Source of the DNA: an uncultured Gammaproteobacteria bacterium
Lineage (GTDB): Bacteria > Pseudomonadota > Gammaproteobacteria > Pseudomonadales > Pseudohongiellaceae
Assembly: GCA_937898685.1 (NCBI GenBank)
Contig: CALEJT010000023.1
Span: forward strand, 1 to 64,000
Length of the DNA stretch: 64,000 nt
Direction of reading: 5' to 3'
Shown here in pieces: positions 1-8,634 of the stretch; the stretch's first letter is position 1; each line of letters opens with the position of its first letter. Position numbers and translations under genes: made by a program. A model generated the notes under the pieces. It was given only the letters and a program-made list of their open reading frames with translations, searched no databases and was not told the DNA's origin.

Positions 1-30
1 ATACCTAAGTTGCACCAACCGCAGTAAAAG

Positions 31-58
31 ACCCCGGCCCAAAAGGCCGGGGTTTTTT
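31..58 (+). terminator. Rho-independent terminator of the gene upstream of the window
   Basis: A perfect 8-bp GC stem (CCCCGGCC / GGCCGGGG) with loop CAAAA is followed directly by six T. It would end transcription entering from a plus-strand gene left of the window and insulate the S-layer-like gene. Confidence 0.9.
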
Positions 59-107
59 ATGGTCGGCTTACTGCAAGGTGTTTACAAAAACACTAACAAA
101 TCTACCC

Positions 108-135
108 TTGCCTCCCCGGCAAAGGCTGGTCTAAT
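108..135 (+). promoter_or_regulatory. Putative sigma-70-type promoter of the S-layer-like gene
   Basis: TTGCCT (108-113) and TCTAAT (130-135) are separated by 16 bp and lie about 50 bp before the start codon, just after the upstream terminator. The promoter of the methyltransferase gene at 2092-2119 has the same layout and the same -10 hexamer. This is pattern matching only; no start site is known. Confidence 0.5.
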
Positions 136-184
136 GGGCTGGCTATACGTTCCGCATTCGCAGGCACAATAACAAGGAGCTCTA

Positions 185-1618
185 ATGGCCACTCTCACCA
201 GCGCACAGCGCGATCACTTGACTTCACTCTTCATCGTCATGTTCGACGCCGCTCCGGGCGTCAAGATCCTCAGTCAGCTCGTGGGCGCGCGCGAAGCCGG
301 ATCTTCGCTGGCAGACATCGCTGCGATTCTGGGCAACACGCCTCAGTTCAAGCAGCTGTTCCCTGCACTGATGGCCGCTGATGAAGCTGCCGATCGCATC
401 GTCGCCACGCTGTTGCCCGAATCCACGCCTGCCGCTGCCAAGACCTGGGCCAAGGGTTGGGTGGTGGAAAAACTGACCTCCGGTGAGAGCCTGGCTTCCG
501 TGCTGCTGCAGGCTGGAATTGCGTTGACCCAGACCACGAATGCCAACTATGCCGCCGCCAAGGCCCAGCTCGCCAACAAGCTCAAGGTGGCGAACTACTA
601 CACCATCACGCTCCAGGAAGACGCCGACAATCTGGCTGACCTGCAGAAGGTGCTCGCCAACGTCACCGACGATCCCGAGACCGCCGACGAAGCCATCGAG
701 AACCTCGATCCCGAGCAGTCGGAAAATCCGAACGATCCTGAGAATCCCAACGATCCGCAGAATCCCGGCGATCCCTCTTCTCCGCCGCCGGTTGGTGGCA
801 CCAGCGAAACCATTTCCGAGAAAGTGACCGTGGGCATCACCACCACCATCAAGACCGAGGCCGACAAGGTCACTCTCACTCTGACCGCGGAGCACTCCGA
901 TGACTCTGAGGACGGTAATGCTCAGTACGCCAACGTGTTGCTCGACAGCGATGCCAAGCAGCTGACCATCACGCTGAATGCCATCACCGACGACGCCGGC
1001 ACCGACACCAAGGCGGACGACGTACTCGACAAGGTCTCGTTGACCATCAATGCCAACGGCACGGACTACGCCGATCTCGTTACAGTCAAACTCAGTGGCA
1101 ACGGCAAGGCGGACATCGTCAACAGCGATGGTGCGTCGCTGGTGTACATCGATGCTTCGGGCCTGTCGTCCAAGACGATCGACAGCAAGCTCGACGAAGG
1201 TCTCACCTACACCAGCACCAACAGCCTGGCCGAAACCATCATCCTCGGCAGCGGCAAGGATGCGCTGGTACTGGAAAACTCCACGGTCAGCAAAACGGAC
1301 GTGGTGCGCAACCTCACGCTCGTCGATGATTCCGAGACCGCCGGTACTCAGTTGGATCTCGCTGCCTCCGATAGCATCAAGGTCGGCCTGACTGGCTTCG
1401 TCAAAGCCAATTTCAATTCTTCCAGCTCCCTGGACTTCGCCTTGATCGCTGCATCGAAGTCGAATCTCGGTGACCATCTGGTATTCCAGTATGGCGGCAA
1501 CACCTATATCTATGCCGACACCGGCAGTGCGCAGGACTCACTGGACGACCAGGACTTCCTCGTGAAGCTGGTGGGTACGGTCAACCTCGATCTGTTGCTC
1601 GAGGCGCTGAACGGCTAA
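185..1618 (+). CDS. S-layer-like / type I-secreted surface protein
   Basis: A 477-residue acidic protein with almost no Cys and no classical signal peptide. Residues 1-130 are Ala/Leu-rich and helical. Residues about 175-202 form an Asp/Asn/Glu/Pro linker with repeated NPNDP-like units. The rest is Thr/Val/Asp/Gly-rich and beta-like, ending in DLLLEALNG. This layout (helical N-terminal domain, PDxP linker, beta C-terminus, no Sec signal) is typical of S-layer or RTX-like proteins exported by type I secretion, but I see no canonical GG-x-GxD nonapeptides and no ABC exporter in the window. AAGGAGC precedes the ATG. The gene is monocistronic between two terminators, suggesting high independent expression. 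The following genes (methyltransferase, SapC, rhamnose synthesis) fit modification of a surface layer. The role is inferred. Confidence 0.6.
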   Translation: MATLTSAQRDHLTSLFIVMFDAAPGVKILSQLVGAREAGSSLADIAAILGNTPQFKQLFPALMAADEAADRIVATLLPESTPAAAKTWAKGWVVEKLTSGESLASVLLQAGIALTQTTNANYAAAKAQLANKLKVANYYTITLQEDADNLADLQKVLANVTDDPETADEAIENLDPEQSENPNDPENPNDPQNPGDPSSPPPVGGTSETISEKVTVGITTTIKTEADKVTLTLTAEHSDDSEDGNAQYANVLLDSDAKQLTITLNAITDDAGTDTKADDVLDKVSLTINANGTDYADLVTVKLSGNGKADIVNSDGASLVYIDASGLSSKTIDSKLDEGLTYTSTNSLAETIILGSGKDALVLENSTVSKTDVVRNLTLVDDSETAGTQLDLAASDSIKVGLTGFVKANFNSSSSLDFALIAASKSNLGDHLVFQYGGNTYIYADTGSAQDSLDDQDFLVKLVGTVNLDLLLEALNG

Positions 1619-1643
1619 GGAAGACATCCTGCCTCACTTACAG

Positions 1644-1672
1644 AAACCCCGGCCCGATGGTCGGGGTTTTCT
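1644..1672 (+). terminator. Rho-independent terminator after the S-layer-like gene
   Basis: The CCCCGGCC / GGTCGGGG stem (one G-U pair) with a 4-nt loop is flanked by AAA and TTTT, 26 bp after the stop codon. It is nearly the same hairpin as the one at 31-58. Confidence 0.9.
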
Positions 1673-2090
1673 TTGGGTGGCGTGTCAGCAAGGCCATTTT
1701 TGTCTCATGGGTTAAAAATCGCTGGGGCAGCACGTGCGCGATGATCCGCTGGGAAGTAGGCGCACGAAAGTTGCTTGAGAGGATCGCGGCTCTTGCTTCA
1801 GGTGAGCAGCAGTTGCCTATCCGTGAGGAACGCTCATCGAAGGGATGGTGCTTTCTCGGACGAAGCGCAAAACGCCGCGTGACTCTGTTAAAAAAATCCT
1901 CAATTTCCCCTCTCCTGTTTCACGACGAAAGCCTGCTTTAATTCGCCTCGATCAGGAGCTTCCATGCGTGCCTGAAAACTGCTCTGAAGTGCTCGCGCCT
2001 CACACCGATGCCGAGGAGCTGGTCCATTACGAACCACCGTGCTGATGGTCGATGCTCTGAATAACTGAACTCCATCCCCTGAGCCCTCAA
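1673..2090. other. Non-coding gap between S-layer-like gene and methyltransferase
   Basis: About 400 bases without a convincing gene. Short open frames here lack ribosome binding sites and family resemblance. I see no RNA gene or clear repeat. The right edge leads into the promoter at 2092-2119. Confidence 0.5.
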
Positions 2091-2091
2091 T

Positions 2092-2119
2092 TTGCCCGCA
2101 CCAAAAACCCTGTTCTAAT
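2092..2119 (+). promoter_or_regulatory. Putative promoter of the methyltransferase gene
   Basis: TTGCCC (2092-2097), a 16-bp spacer and TCTAAT (2114-2119) lie 55 bp upstream of the start codon. Geometry and hexamers match the element before the S-layer-like gene, which suggests the two genes are expressed together. Confidence 0.45.
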
Positions 2120-2173
2120 AGCGGGGTTCTGCCCACCAGGGGTTTGCGAAACCACAAGAATTAAGGAGATCGA

Positions 2174-3718
2174 ATGTCCAGCTCTAACGATTGGTCCGCA
2201 GGTTACATATCGGACATTGACTACACCTACGGCTACTACACCGAACTGAACCCGTTGCGGGCACGTCTGGCGCTGCTCAACCGCGGCATCGTCCCACCCG
2301 GAACGGCCTATGGTTGTGAGCTGGGCTTCGGTCAGGGTTTGAGTGTGGCGATCCACTCCGCCGCCTCGCCCACGCAGTGGTACGGCACGGACTTCAACCC
2401 CAGCCAGGCAGGCTTCGCCCAGGAATTGGTCGAGCAGTCCGGATCCGATGCCAAGCTCTACGATCAGGCCTTCGAGGAATTCTGCAATCGCCCCGACCTG
2501 CCGGACTTCGACTTCATCGGTCTGCACGGCATCTGGAGCTGGGTTTCGGAGGAGAACCGCCACCTCATCGTCGATTTCATCAAGCGCAAGCTGAAAGTCG
2601 GCGGCTTGCTATACATCAGCTACAACACCCTGCCGGGTTGGGCGGCCTTTGCACCGATGCGCCATTTGATGACCGAACACTCGGACGTGTTGAGTGCCGG
2701 CGGGCAGGGCATTCTCAATCGCGTCGATGAGGCGCTGCGCTTCATCGATCGCCTGCTCGCCACCAATCCGCTCTATGCGCGCGCCAACCCCTTGATCGGC
2801 GAACGTCTGAAAAGGCTCAAGGAACAGAACAAGCACTATCTCGCGCACGAATACTTCAATCGCGAGTGGCATCCGATGCACTTCGCCACCATGGCGGATT
2901 GGCTGCAGGGTGCCAAGTTGAACTTCGCCTGCTCCGCCCACTATCTCGATGCGGTGGACAACATCAACCTGACCAAGGAACAGCAGGCGCTGATCGCGGA
3001 GATCCCGGACGTCAGCTTTGCCGAAACCGTGCGTGACTTCATGGTGAACCAGCAATTCCGTCGCGATTACTGGATCAAGGGCGTGCGCCGCCTTTCGCGC
3101 CTCGAACAGTCGGAGCACCTCAGCAATGTGCGGGTGATGCTCAACGTGCCGCGCGAAGATGCCTCACTCAAGGCCTCCGGCACGCTGGGACAGGCCGACA
3201 TGAACGCACAGATCTACACGCCGATTCTCGATTACTTGTCCGACCACAAACCGCGTTCGCTGGGAGAAATCGCCGATGCGATGGCGAAGCACAACATCAA
3301 CCACGCCCAGATCGTGGAGGCGGCGCTGGTATTGGGCGGTACGGGTCAGCTCTCTGCCGTGCAGGACGCCATGGTGGCCAGCAAGTGCAAGAAGAAGACG
3401 GACAAGCTCAACCGCTACCTGATGCGCAAGGCGCGTACGAGCGGGGACATCCACGTTCTGGCCTCGCCGGTCACGGGCGGCGGCTTCAACCTGGGACGCT
3501 TCCAGCAGCTGTTCGCGCTGGCCTATCTGGAAGGTCACAAGGACGCCTCCGACTGGGCCAAGTTCGCGTGGGACATCCTGGCCAAGCAGGGGCAGCGCAT
3601 CGTACGCGAAGGCAAGGCCCTGGAAAGCCACGAAGAAAATCTGGCCGAGCTGAACAGTCAGGCGGCCACCTTCAAGGCCAAGTTGATGCCGGTTTTGAAG
3701 GCGCTGGAGATAGTCTGA
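2174..3718 (+). CDS. Class I SAM-dependent methyltransferase with regulatory domain (PKMT-like)
   Basis: 514 residues. The N-terminal half is a Rossmann-type methyltransferase, with a glycine-rich SAM loop near residue 47 (CELGFGQGLS) followed by YGTDFNPSQ as the acidic second strand. The C-terminal half resembles the methyltransferase regulatory domain (PF10119) of rickettsial-type protein lysine methyltransferases that modify outer-membrane proteins. AAGGAG stands 6 nt before the ATG. It lies between an S-layer-like protein and SapC, so the surface protein is a plausible substrate; that is inference. The family assignment is fairly safe, the substrate is unknown. Confidence 0.8.
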   Translation: MSSSNDWSAGYISDIDYTYGYYTELNPLRARLALLNRGIVPPGTAYGCELGFGQGLSVAIHSAASPTQWYGTDFNPSQAGFAQELVEQSGSDAKLYDQAFEEFCNRPDLPDFDFIGLHGIWSWVSEENRHLIVDFIKRKLKVGGLLYISYNTLPGWAAFAPMRHLMTEHSDVLSAGGQGILNRVDEALRFIDRLLATNPLYARANPLIGERLKRLKEQNKHYLAHEYFNREWHPMHFATMADWLQGAKLNFACSAHYLDAVDNINLTKEQQALIAEIPDVSFAETVRDFMVNQQFRRDYWIKGVRRLSRLEQSEHLSNVRVMLNVPREDASLKASGTLGQADMNAQIYTPILDYLSDHKPRSLGEIADAMAKHNINHAQIVEAALVLGGTGQLSAVQDAMVASKCKKKTDKLNRYLMRKARTSGDIHVLASPVTGGGFNLGRFQQLFALAYLEGHKDASDWAKFAWDILAKQGQRIVREGKALESHEENLAELNSQAATFKAKLMPVLKALEIV

Positions 3719-3789
3719 GCACTGGTTTGCGGCGCGGCAGGCCCAATCGCGCTACGATGCAGGCCAATCAGCTGTAAGAGGAAGTAGTA

Positions 3790-4566
3790 GTGAGCAAGAT
3801 TACCGCGATTACCAAGGATCGTTTCATCGACAAGACCTGGCGTCTTGCGAACGGCTATGCCTTCGCTGGCCAGGATGCGGTCGTGATGCTGGTGGTCTCC
3901 GAGCTGGCTGCAGCGGTGATGAACTACCCCATCGGCTTCATCCAAGGTGCCAAGGGCTATCAGCTCGTGGGCATCCAGGGCTTCGATGCGGGCGTCAACC
4001 TACAAGTGGCCGCCACCGGCAAGTGGAACGCCCCCTACATGCCCAAGGTCTATCGTTCCCACCCCTTCCTGTTGGTGAACACCAGCGATGGCAACAAGGC
4101 TCTCGCCATCGACGAGGCTGCCAGCGTGATCACCGAGCGCGGGGGCGAGCCTTTTTACGACAACAACGGCGAACTTGCGCCGAAAGTCGCAGAAATCGTC
4201 AAGAACCTGGTGGAATTCGAAAAGGATCGCGCCAGCACCGAGGCGATCTGCGCCCTGCTCGGTGAGCTGGAACTGATCGAGCCCTGGGAAATCACGGTCA
4301 ACAAAGGCAAGGAGCAGAACAAGATCCAGGGCCTGTTCCGCATCAACGAAACGCGGCTGAACCAGATCGATGCCGCGCAGTTGGAACGTCTCCGCAATGC
4401 CGGCGGTCTGGTAGTGGCATACTGCCAGCTGTTGTCCATGCAGAACCTGCCCAAGCTGGGCAAGCTGTACCACGAGCGGCAACGTGCCGCCAGCGACGCC
4501 GTGGAGGGCCTCAGGGCCTTCGGTCTGTCAACGCAAAACGATGTTCTGTCGTTCGAGAACCTGTGA
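3790..4566 (+). CDS. SapC family protein
   Basis: 258 residues, GTG start with AGAGGAAG upstream. It has the SapC (PF07277) layout: an N-terminal segment with YPIGFIQ-like sequence, a central Y-R-x-x-P-F region followed by LAIDE, and a C-terminal helical part with NETRLNQ. SapC was first described with Campylobacter S-layer genes and its molecular role is unsettled; the protein is soluble with no signal peptide or membrane segment. It starts 71 bp after the methyltransferase and probably shares its transcript. The location beside an S-layer-like gene fits the original association. Confidence 0.85.
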   Translation: MSKITAITKDRFIDKTWRLANGYAFAGQDAVVMLVVSELAAAVMNYPIGFIQGAKGYQLVGIQGFDAGVNLQVAATGKWNAPYMPKVYRSHPFLLVNTSDGNKALAIDEAASVITERGGEPFYDNNGELAPKVAEIVKNLVEFEKDRASTEAICALLGELELIEPWEITVNKGKEQNKIQGLFRINETRLNQIDAAQLERLRNAGGLVVAYCQLLSMQNLPKLGKLYHERQRAASDAVEGLRAFGLSTQNDVLSFENL

Positions 4567-4596
4567 AACGCGCCTGCGGGCACGGGAGATGAAGCT

Positions 4597-5409
4597 ATGA
4601 CGAAGGCGAAGAACCTGGCTTTCAAGCTGGCGTGGCTGCCGCTGGTGGCCCTGCCCTTTGGTGTGCAGGGTCAGACGTTGACCCTGTTCGAACCCACCGA
4701 AACCAACGGCGCGCCAGCGGATCAGCCGCAACCAGCGGCGGTCGGCTTTCTGTCGGCGGGCGGCCAGCCGGCCTTCACGCTGCGCAGCGCCGGTCGCATC
4801 GGCGACCGCTACCACGTCGTGCTCGTCAACCGCGACGGTACGGTGGCCAAGGTCCAGTGGCAGGAAGGTCAGACGGTCCAGGTGCCTGGCTTCGGCGGCT
4901 TCACGGTCACCCAGGTGAGCAGTCGCTCCGTCCGACTGAACCAGCCCGAAACCTGCATCAGTGCCCCCGAGCGTGGTGTGAGTTGCCTCGGCAGCAATCA
5001 GGCAGAGCTGCGCCTGGCCAGTGCCGCACCCGCGGTGGCGCAGGCCCAGATGATGCCCGCGGCGCCGGTCGGACCTTCCGTGCAGCAGGATCCCTTTGCT
5101 GCCGCCGCCGCTGCCGCCGCGCGTAACCCGCCTCAGCCCAATCGCGGTCCCAATCAGCAGCCGCTCGGCGTGGTCAACGTCATGGGAGAAGGCGGCGCGC
5201 AGGCCGTCGTGATCAATCCCTTCACTGGCCAGCCCGAGGCAGTGCCGCAGCTCTCTCCCGAAGAGCAGGCGGCGCGAATGCAGCGGCAGCGCGCCCGCGC
5301 CGAGCGCATGGGCCGGTTCGTGCCGCAGCGCATCGACGACGCCGACGTGCCGCCCGGCATGCAGAAGGTAAGTACTCCCTTCGGCGATACCCTGGTTCCC
5401 ATCCAATAA
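4597..5409 (+). CDS. Exported protein of unknown function (PilP/GspC-like beta segment)
   Basis: 270 residues with an N-terminal signal peptide ending near VQG-QTLTLF. Residues about 50-110 form a beta-rich unit with PGFGGFTVTQVSSRSVRL, reminiscent of the small beta domain of PilP/GspC-type periplasmic proteins. Two Cys (CISAPERGVSC) could form a disulfide. An Ala/Pro/Gln-rich linker follows (about 145-190), then a basic segment and a conserved-looking end, TPFGDTLVPI. It lies 30 bp after SapC and probably in the same operon. I do not recognise the family; a scaffold role in surface-protein export would be a guess. Confidence 0.5.
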   Translation: MTKAKNLAFKLAWLPLVALPFGVQGQTLTLFEPTETNGAPADQPQPAAVGFLSAGGQPAFTLRSAGRIGDRYHVVLVNRDGTVAKVQWQEGQTVQVPGFGGFTVTQVSSRSVRLNQPETCISAPERGVSCLGSNQAELRLASAAPAVAQAQMMPAAPVGPSVQQDPFAAAAAAAARNPPQPNRGPNQQPLGVVNVMGEGGAQAVVINPFTGQPEAVPQLSPEEQAARMQRQRARAERMGRFVPQRIDDADVPPGMQKVSTPFGDTLVPIQ

Positions 5410-5446
5410 CGGCGTCGCAGCACCCTTGAGTTTGTCCCATCCTCAG

Positions 5447-6268
5447 ATGCAGACGGGGACGGATGCGCTCTTGAGCGTGTCCGTCGTCACCTATCAACCC
5501 GAACCAGAGACCTTCGCGGCCCTGCTGCGGTCCTTGGCGCAAGCACTGAAGGCGGTGCAGGACCATCTGTCCGGAGCCTGTGAGGTGACGGTGGTGGACC
5601 ATAGTCCCGACCCGCAGCCCGTGCGCCGCATCTCAGGCATGGAGGAAGCGCCGCCGTTACGCCTGGTGCACGACCCCCGCAACCCCGGTTTCGGTGCCGG
5701 CCACAACCGGGTGATCGACGCGACCAGGGCGCCCTACCACCTCATCCTCAATCCTGACGTCGAATTGCCCGAGATGACCTTGGTCGAACTACTTCGTTAC
5801 CTGCAGGCGCAGCCCGAAGTAGTGGCACTGGGGCCGGAAGTGCGCGACGGTGAAGGTCACGTGCAGTCATCCTGTAAAGGCGAGGTGACGGTGCTGGATC
5901 TGGCCTTGCGTGGCTTCGCACCGAACTGGCTGCGACGGCGCTTTGCCAAGCGTCTGGCGCGCTACGAATGTCAGGAAATGATGCAGGCCAAGCGCATCGC
6001 GCCGGCGCTGCACCTGAGCGGCTGCTTCATGCTGTGTCGCACCGAAGCGCTGCGGGCGGTGGGCGGCTTTGACGAGGGCTACTTCCTCTATTTCGAAGAC
6101 TTCGCCCTCAGCCGGGCGCTGCAGAGCCGCGGCCGCGTGCTCTACTTCCCGGTTGTCCACATCGTCCACCACGGCGGTTACGCGGCGCGTAAGGGTTTGA
6201 CGCACCTGCGGTATTTCAGCAAATCCGCCTGGCGCTGGTTCCAGACGCAGGGGTGGAAGCTCTGGTGA
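5447..6268 (+). CDS. Glycosyltransferase family 2 (rhamnosyltransferase-like)
   Basis: About 273 residues, GT-A fold family 2. Visible marks are the N-terminal VSVVTYQPE strand, the NPGFGAGHNR loop, the acidic nucleotide/metal motif LNPDVE, and the acceptor-side segment SGCFMLCRTEALRAVGGFDEG. These fit transferases moving sugars from dTDP-rhamnose or similar donors, consistent with the rhamnose genes just downstream. I chose the ATG at 5447; an in-frame TTG at 5426 would add seven residues, and neither has a clear ribosome site. The stop overlaps the next gene by GTGA, implying translational coupling. Confidence 0.85.
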   Translation: MQTGTDALLSVSVVTYQPEPETFAALLRSLAQALKAVQDHLSGACEVTVVDHSPDPQPVRRISGMEEAPPLRLVHDPRNPGFGAGHNRVIDATRAPYHLILNPDVELPEMTLVELLRYLQAQPEVVALGPEVRDGEGHVQSSCKGEVTVLDLALRGFAPNWLRRRFAKRLARYECQEMMQAKRIAPALHLSGCFMLCRTEALRAVGGFDEGYFLYFEDFALSRALQSRGRVLYFPVVHIVHHGGYAARKGLTHLRYFSKSAWRWFQTQGWKLW

Positions 6269-7197
6269 AAACCGTTCTCCTCACCGGTGCCGGCGGCTTC
6301 GTCGGCCAGGCCCTGCTGCGACACCTGCTCGAAAGCACCGACTTCGAGGTGCGCGCGCAACTGCGCCAACGCAACCCGCCTTCGCGCCTCTGCGAGCATC
6401 CGCGCCTCACGCTGCATCACGGTGATCTCAGTGATCCCCTGTTCTGCGAGGCCCTTTGCGAAGGTGTCGAGCTCATCATCCATCTCGCCGGACGCGCCCA
6501 CACGACCGGCGGCCGCGACGCCCAATGGGCCGGCAGTCACGTTCCGACCCGCCTGCTGGCGGAAGCCGCGGTACGGCACGGCGTCGGCAAGTTCGTGTTT
6601 CTGAGCAGCATCAAGGCGCGCGAACCGGCGCAGTCGCCCTACGCCGAGGTGAAGCATCTGCAGGAGGAACTGCTGCTGGACCTGCATCGTCGTGGGCAGT
6701 TGCGGGTCGTGTGTCTGCGCCCGGCGCTGATCTACGGCCCCGGCATGCGCGGCAACCTCGCCACACTTCTGAGGCTCCTGCGCAAACCGCAACTGCGTCT
6801 GTTGCCACGGCCGCGCAGCCAGATGGGTCTGATTGGCCTCGAGGATTGCTGTCGTGCGATCATTGCCGGCCTCGACATCGAGGCGCTGGAAGGGCGCGCC
6901 TGGCAGCTGGATGATGGCGTGCGCTACGACATCGCCGAGATGTTTCATCGCGTCAGAACGCAGTTGGGTCTGGCCCCGCCACTTTTGTGGATCCCCCGTC
7001 CCCTGGTGTACTGCGCCACCTTGCTGGCGGAGCTGAGTGCTCCCCTTACCGGACTGAGCGTCGGCAGAGGCAGCTATGCGACTCTGTACCTCGAGCGCTT
7101 CCAGCCCGACCCCCGCTATGGAGAGTTGAGCGGCTTCGTGCCGCGACAGGAGTTCTACCGGGAATTGCCGGTCTTGTTGGAGAACATGAAAGCGTGA
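6265..7197 (+). CDS. NAD-dependent epimerase/dehydratase (nucleotide-sugar SDR)
   Basis: About 310 residues, extended short-chain dehydrogenase. It has the N-terminal NAD motif GAGGFVGQ, the LAGRAH strand-4 motif, a Ser in FLSSIKA and the catalytic pair YAEVK. It probably acts on a UDP- or dTDP-sugar or undecaprenyl-linked sugar for the surface glycan. The GTG at 6265 overlaps the upstream stop as GTGA and fits the family start MKTVLLTGAGG better than the in-frame GTG 12 bp earlier. The exact substrate cannot be read from sequence. Confidence 0.8.
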   Translation: MKTVLLTGAGGFVGQALLRHLLESTDFEVRAQLRQRNPPSRLCEHPRLTLHHGDLSDPLFCEALCEGVELIIHLAGRAHTTGGRDAQWAGSHVPTRLLAEAAVRHGVGKFVFLSSIKAREPAQSPYAEVKHLQEELLLDLHRRGQLRVVCLRPALIYGPGMRGNLATLLRLLRKPQLRLLPRPRSQMGLIGLEDCCRAIIAGLDIEALEGRAWQLDDGVRYDIAEMFHRVRTQLGLAPPLLWIPRPLVYCATLLAELSAPLTGLSVGRGSYATLYLERFQPDPRYGELSGFVPRQEFYRELPVLLENMKA

Positions 7198-8078
7198 TCA
7201 CGAAAGGCATCATCCTCGCCGGCGGCTCCGGCACCCGCCTGCATCCCATTACCGCCAGCGTCAGCAAGCAGCTGCTGCCGGTATACGACAAGCCGATGAT
7301 CTACTACCCGCTGGCCACTCTGATCCAGGCGGGCATCGCCGACATCCTCATCATCACGACGCCGCAGGATGCGGACAACTTCAAGCGTCTGCTCGGCGAC
7401 GGTTCGCAGTGGGGCCTCAAGCTGAGTTACGCCGTGCAACCGCGCCCCGAAGGTCTGGCGCAGGCCTTCCTGATCGGCGAGGACTTCATCGGCACCGATG
7501 GCGTGTGTCTGATCCTCGGCGACAACATCTTCTACGGCTCCGGCATGTCGGCACAGTTGCGCCGCGCCGTCGCGCGCGAATCCGGTGCCACCATCTTCGC
7601 CTACTACGTCAACGACCCCGAACGTTATGGCGTCGTCACCTTCGACGAACAAGGTCGCGCCTGCCATCTCGAAGAAAAACCGCAGGTGCCGCAGTCGAAC
7701 TACGCGGTGACGGGCCTGTACATGTACGACAACCAGGTCATCGACATCGCGCGCTCGCTCAAGCCTTCCGCGCGCGGTGAACTCGAGATCACGGATCTCA
7801 ACCGCGTCTATCTCGAACGCAATGCGCTGGCGGTAGAACGCTTCGATCGCGGCACGGCGTGGCTCGACACGGGCACGGTTACTTCGTTGCTCGATGCCGG
7901 CAACTTCATCCGTGTGCTCGAAGAAAGGCAGGGACTCAAGATCGCCTGCGTCGAAGAAATCGCCTGGCGTCAGGGCTTCATCGATGACGCACAGTTGGAA
8001 GCACTGGCCAAACCGCTCGAGAAAAGTGGTTACGGCATCTATCTGCGCCGCGTGCTCGCGCATGGCCGGGAGAATTGA
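7194..8078 (+). CDS. rfbA: Glucose-1-phosphate thymidylyltransferase
   Basis: 294 residues, the family's usual length. First step of dTDP-L-rhamnose synthesis: glucose-1-phosphate plus dTTP gives dTDP-glucose. The nucleotidyltransferase signature GGSGTRLHPIT with SKQLLPVYDKPMIYYPL is intact, as are LILGDNIFYG and the late RGTAWLDTGT. The GTG start overlaps the previous stop (GTGA), so the real start lies well inside a longer open frame beginning at 6987. It heads the run rfbA-rfbC-rfbD-rfbB. Confidence 0.97.
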   Translation: MITKGIILAGGSGTRLHPITASVSKQLLPVYDKPMIYYPLATLIQAGIADILIITTPQDADNFKRLLGDGSQWGLKLSYAVQPRPEGLAQAFLIGEDFIGTDGVCLILGDNIFYGSGMSAQLRRAVARESGATIFAYYVNDPERYGVVTFDEQGRACHLEEKPQVPQSNYAVTGLYMYDNQVIDIARSLKPSARGELEITDLNRVYLERNALAVERFDRGTAWLDTGTVTSLLDAGNFIRVLEERQGLKIACVEEIAWRQGFIDDAQLEALAKPLEKSGYGIYLRRVLAHGREN

Positions 8079-8079
8079 A

Positions 8080-8622
8080 ATGGGTTGGAAGCAAACAGAA
8101 TTACCGGAAGTACTGCTCTTCGAGCCCGCCGTCTTCGGTGACGAGCGCGGCTTCTTCATGGAAATTTTCCGTAGCAGCTGGTTCGAGGAACTCGGCCTCG
8201 CCAGCGACTTCGTGCAGGACAATTTCAGTCGCTCCGCACGAGGTGTGCTGCGTGGCTTGCATTACCAGGTGGTCGAGCCCCAGGGCAAACTCGTGCGTTG
8301 CGTACATGGTGAAATCTATGACGTCGCCGTCGATCTGCGCCGCTCCTCACCCAACTTCGGCAAGTGGGTCGGTGTGACGCTCTCGGCCGAGAACAAGCAC
8401 GCGCTCTGGATTCCGCCGGGCTTTGGCCACGGCTTCTACACGGTCTCCGAATCCGCCGAAGTGATGTACAAGTGCACGGCCTACTACGCGCCGCAGCACG
8501 ATCGCAACGTGCGTTGGGATGATCCCGAGATCGCTATTCGCTGGCCCTTGAATGCGCCGGTGCAACTTTCCGCCAAAGACGCGCAAGCGCCGCTCTTGCG
8601 TGATGCCGAAGTGTTCGCGTGA
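8080..8622 (+). CDS. rfbC: dTDP-4-dehydrorhamnose 3,5-epimerase
   Basis: 180 residues, cupin-fold epimerase, third step of dTDP-rhamnose synthesis. Signatures seen are DERGFFME, the QDNFSRSARGVLRGLHYQ block with the catalytic His, and the PPGFGHGF segment. The ATG lies 1 bp after the rfbA stop, so the two are coupled; the frame is open further upstream, but that part overlaps rfbA and is not family-like. Confidence 0.97.
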   Translation: MGWKQTELPEVLLFEPAVFGDERGFFMEIFRSSWFEELGLASDFVQDNFSRSARGVLRGLHYQVVEPQGKLVRCVHGEIYDVAVDLRRSSPNFGKWVGVTLSAENKHALWIPPGFGHGFYTVSESAEVMYKCTAYYAPQHDRNVRWDDPEIAIRWPLNAPVQLSAKDAQAPLLRDAEVFA

Positions 8623-8634
8623 GGAGGCGCTGAG

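Noticed and set aside
224..1477. A 417-codon frame antisense to the S-layer-like gene
   Set aside because: It is a shadow of strong GC codon bias on the other strand; no ribosome site or family features.
1657..1941. A 94-codon plus-strand frame after the terminator
   Set aside because: It starts inside the terminator hairpin, has no ribosome site and resembles no family.
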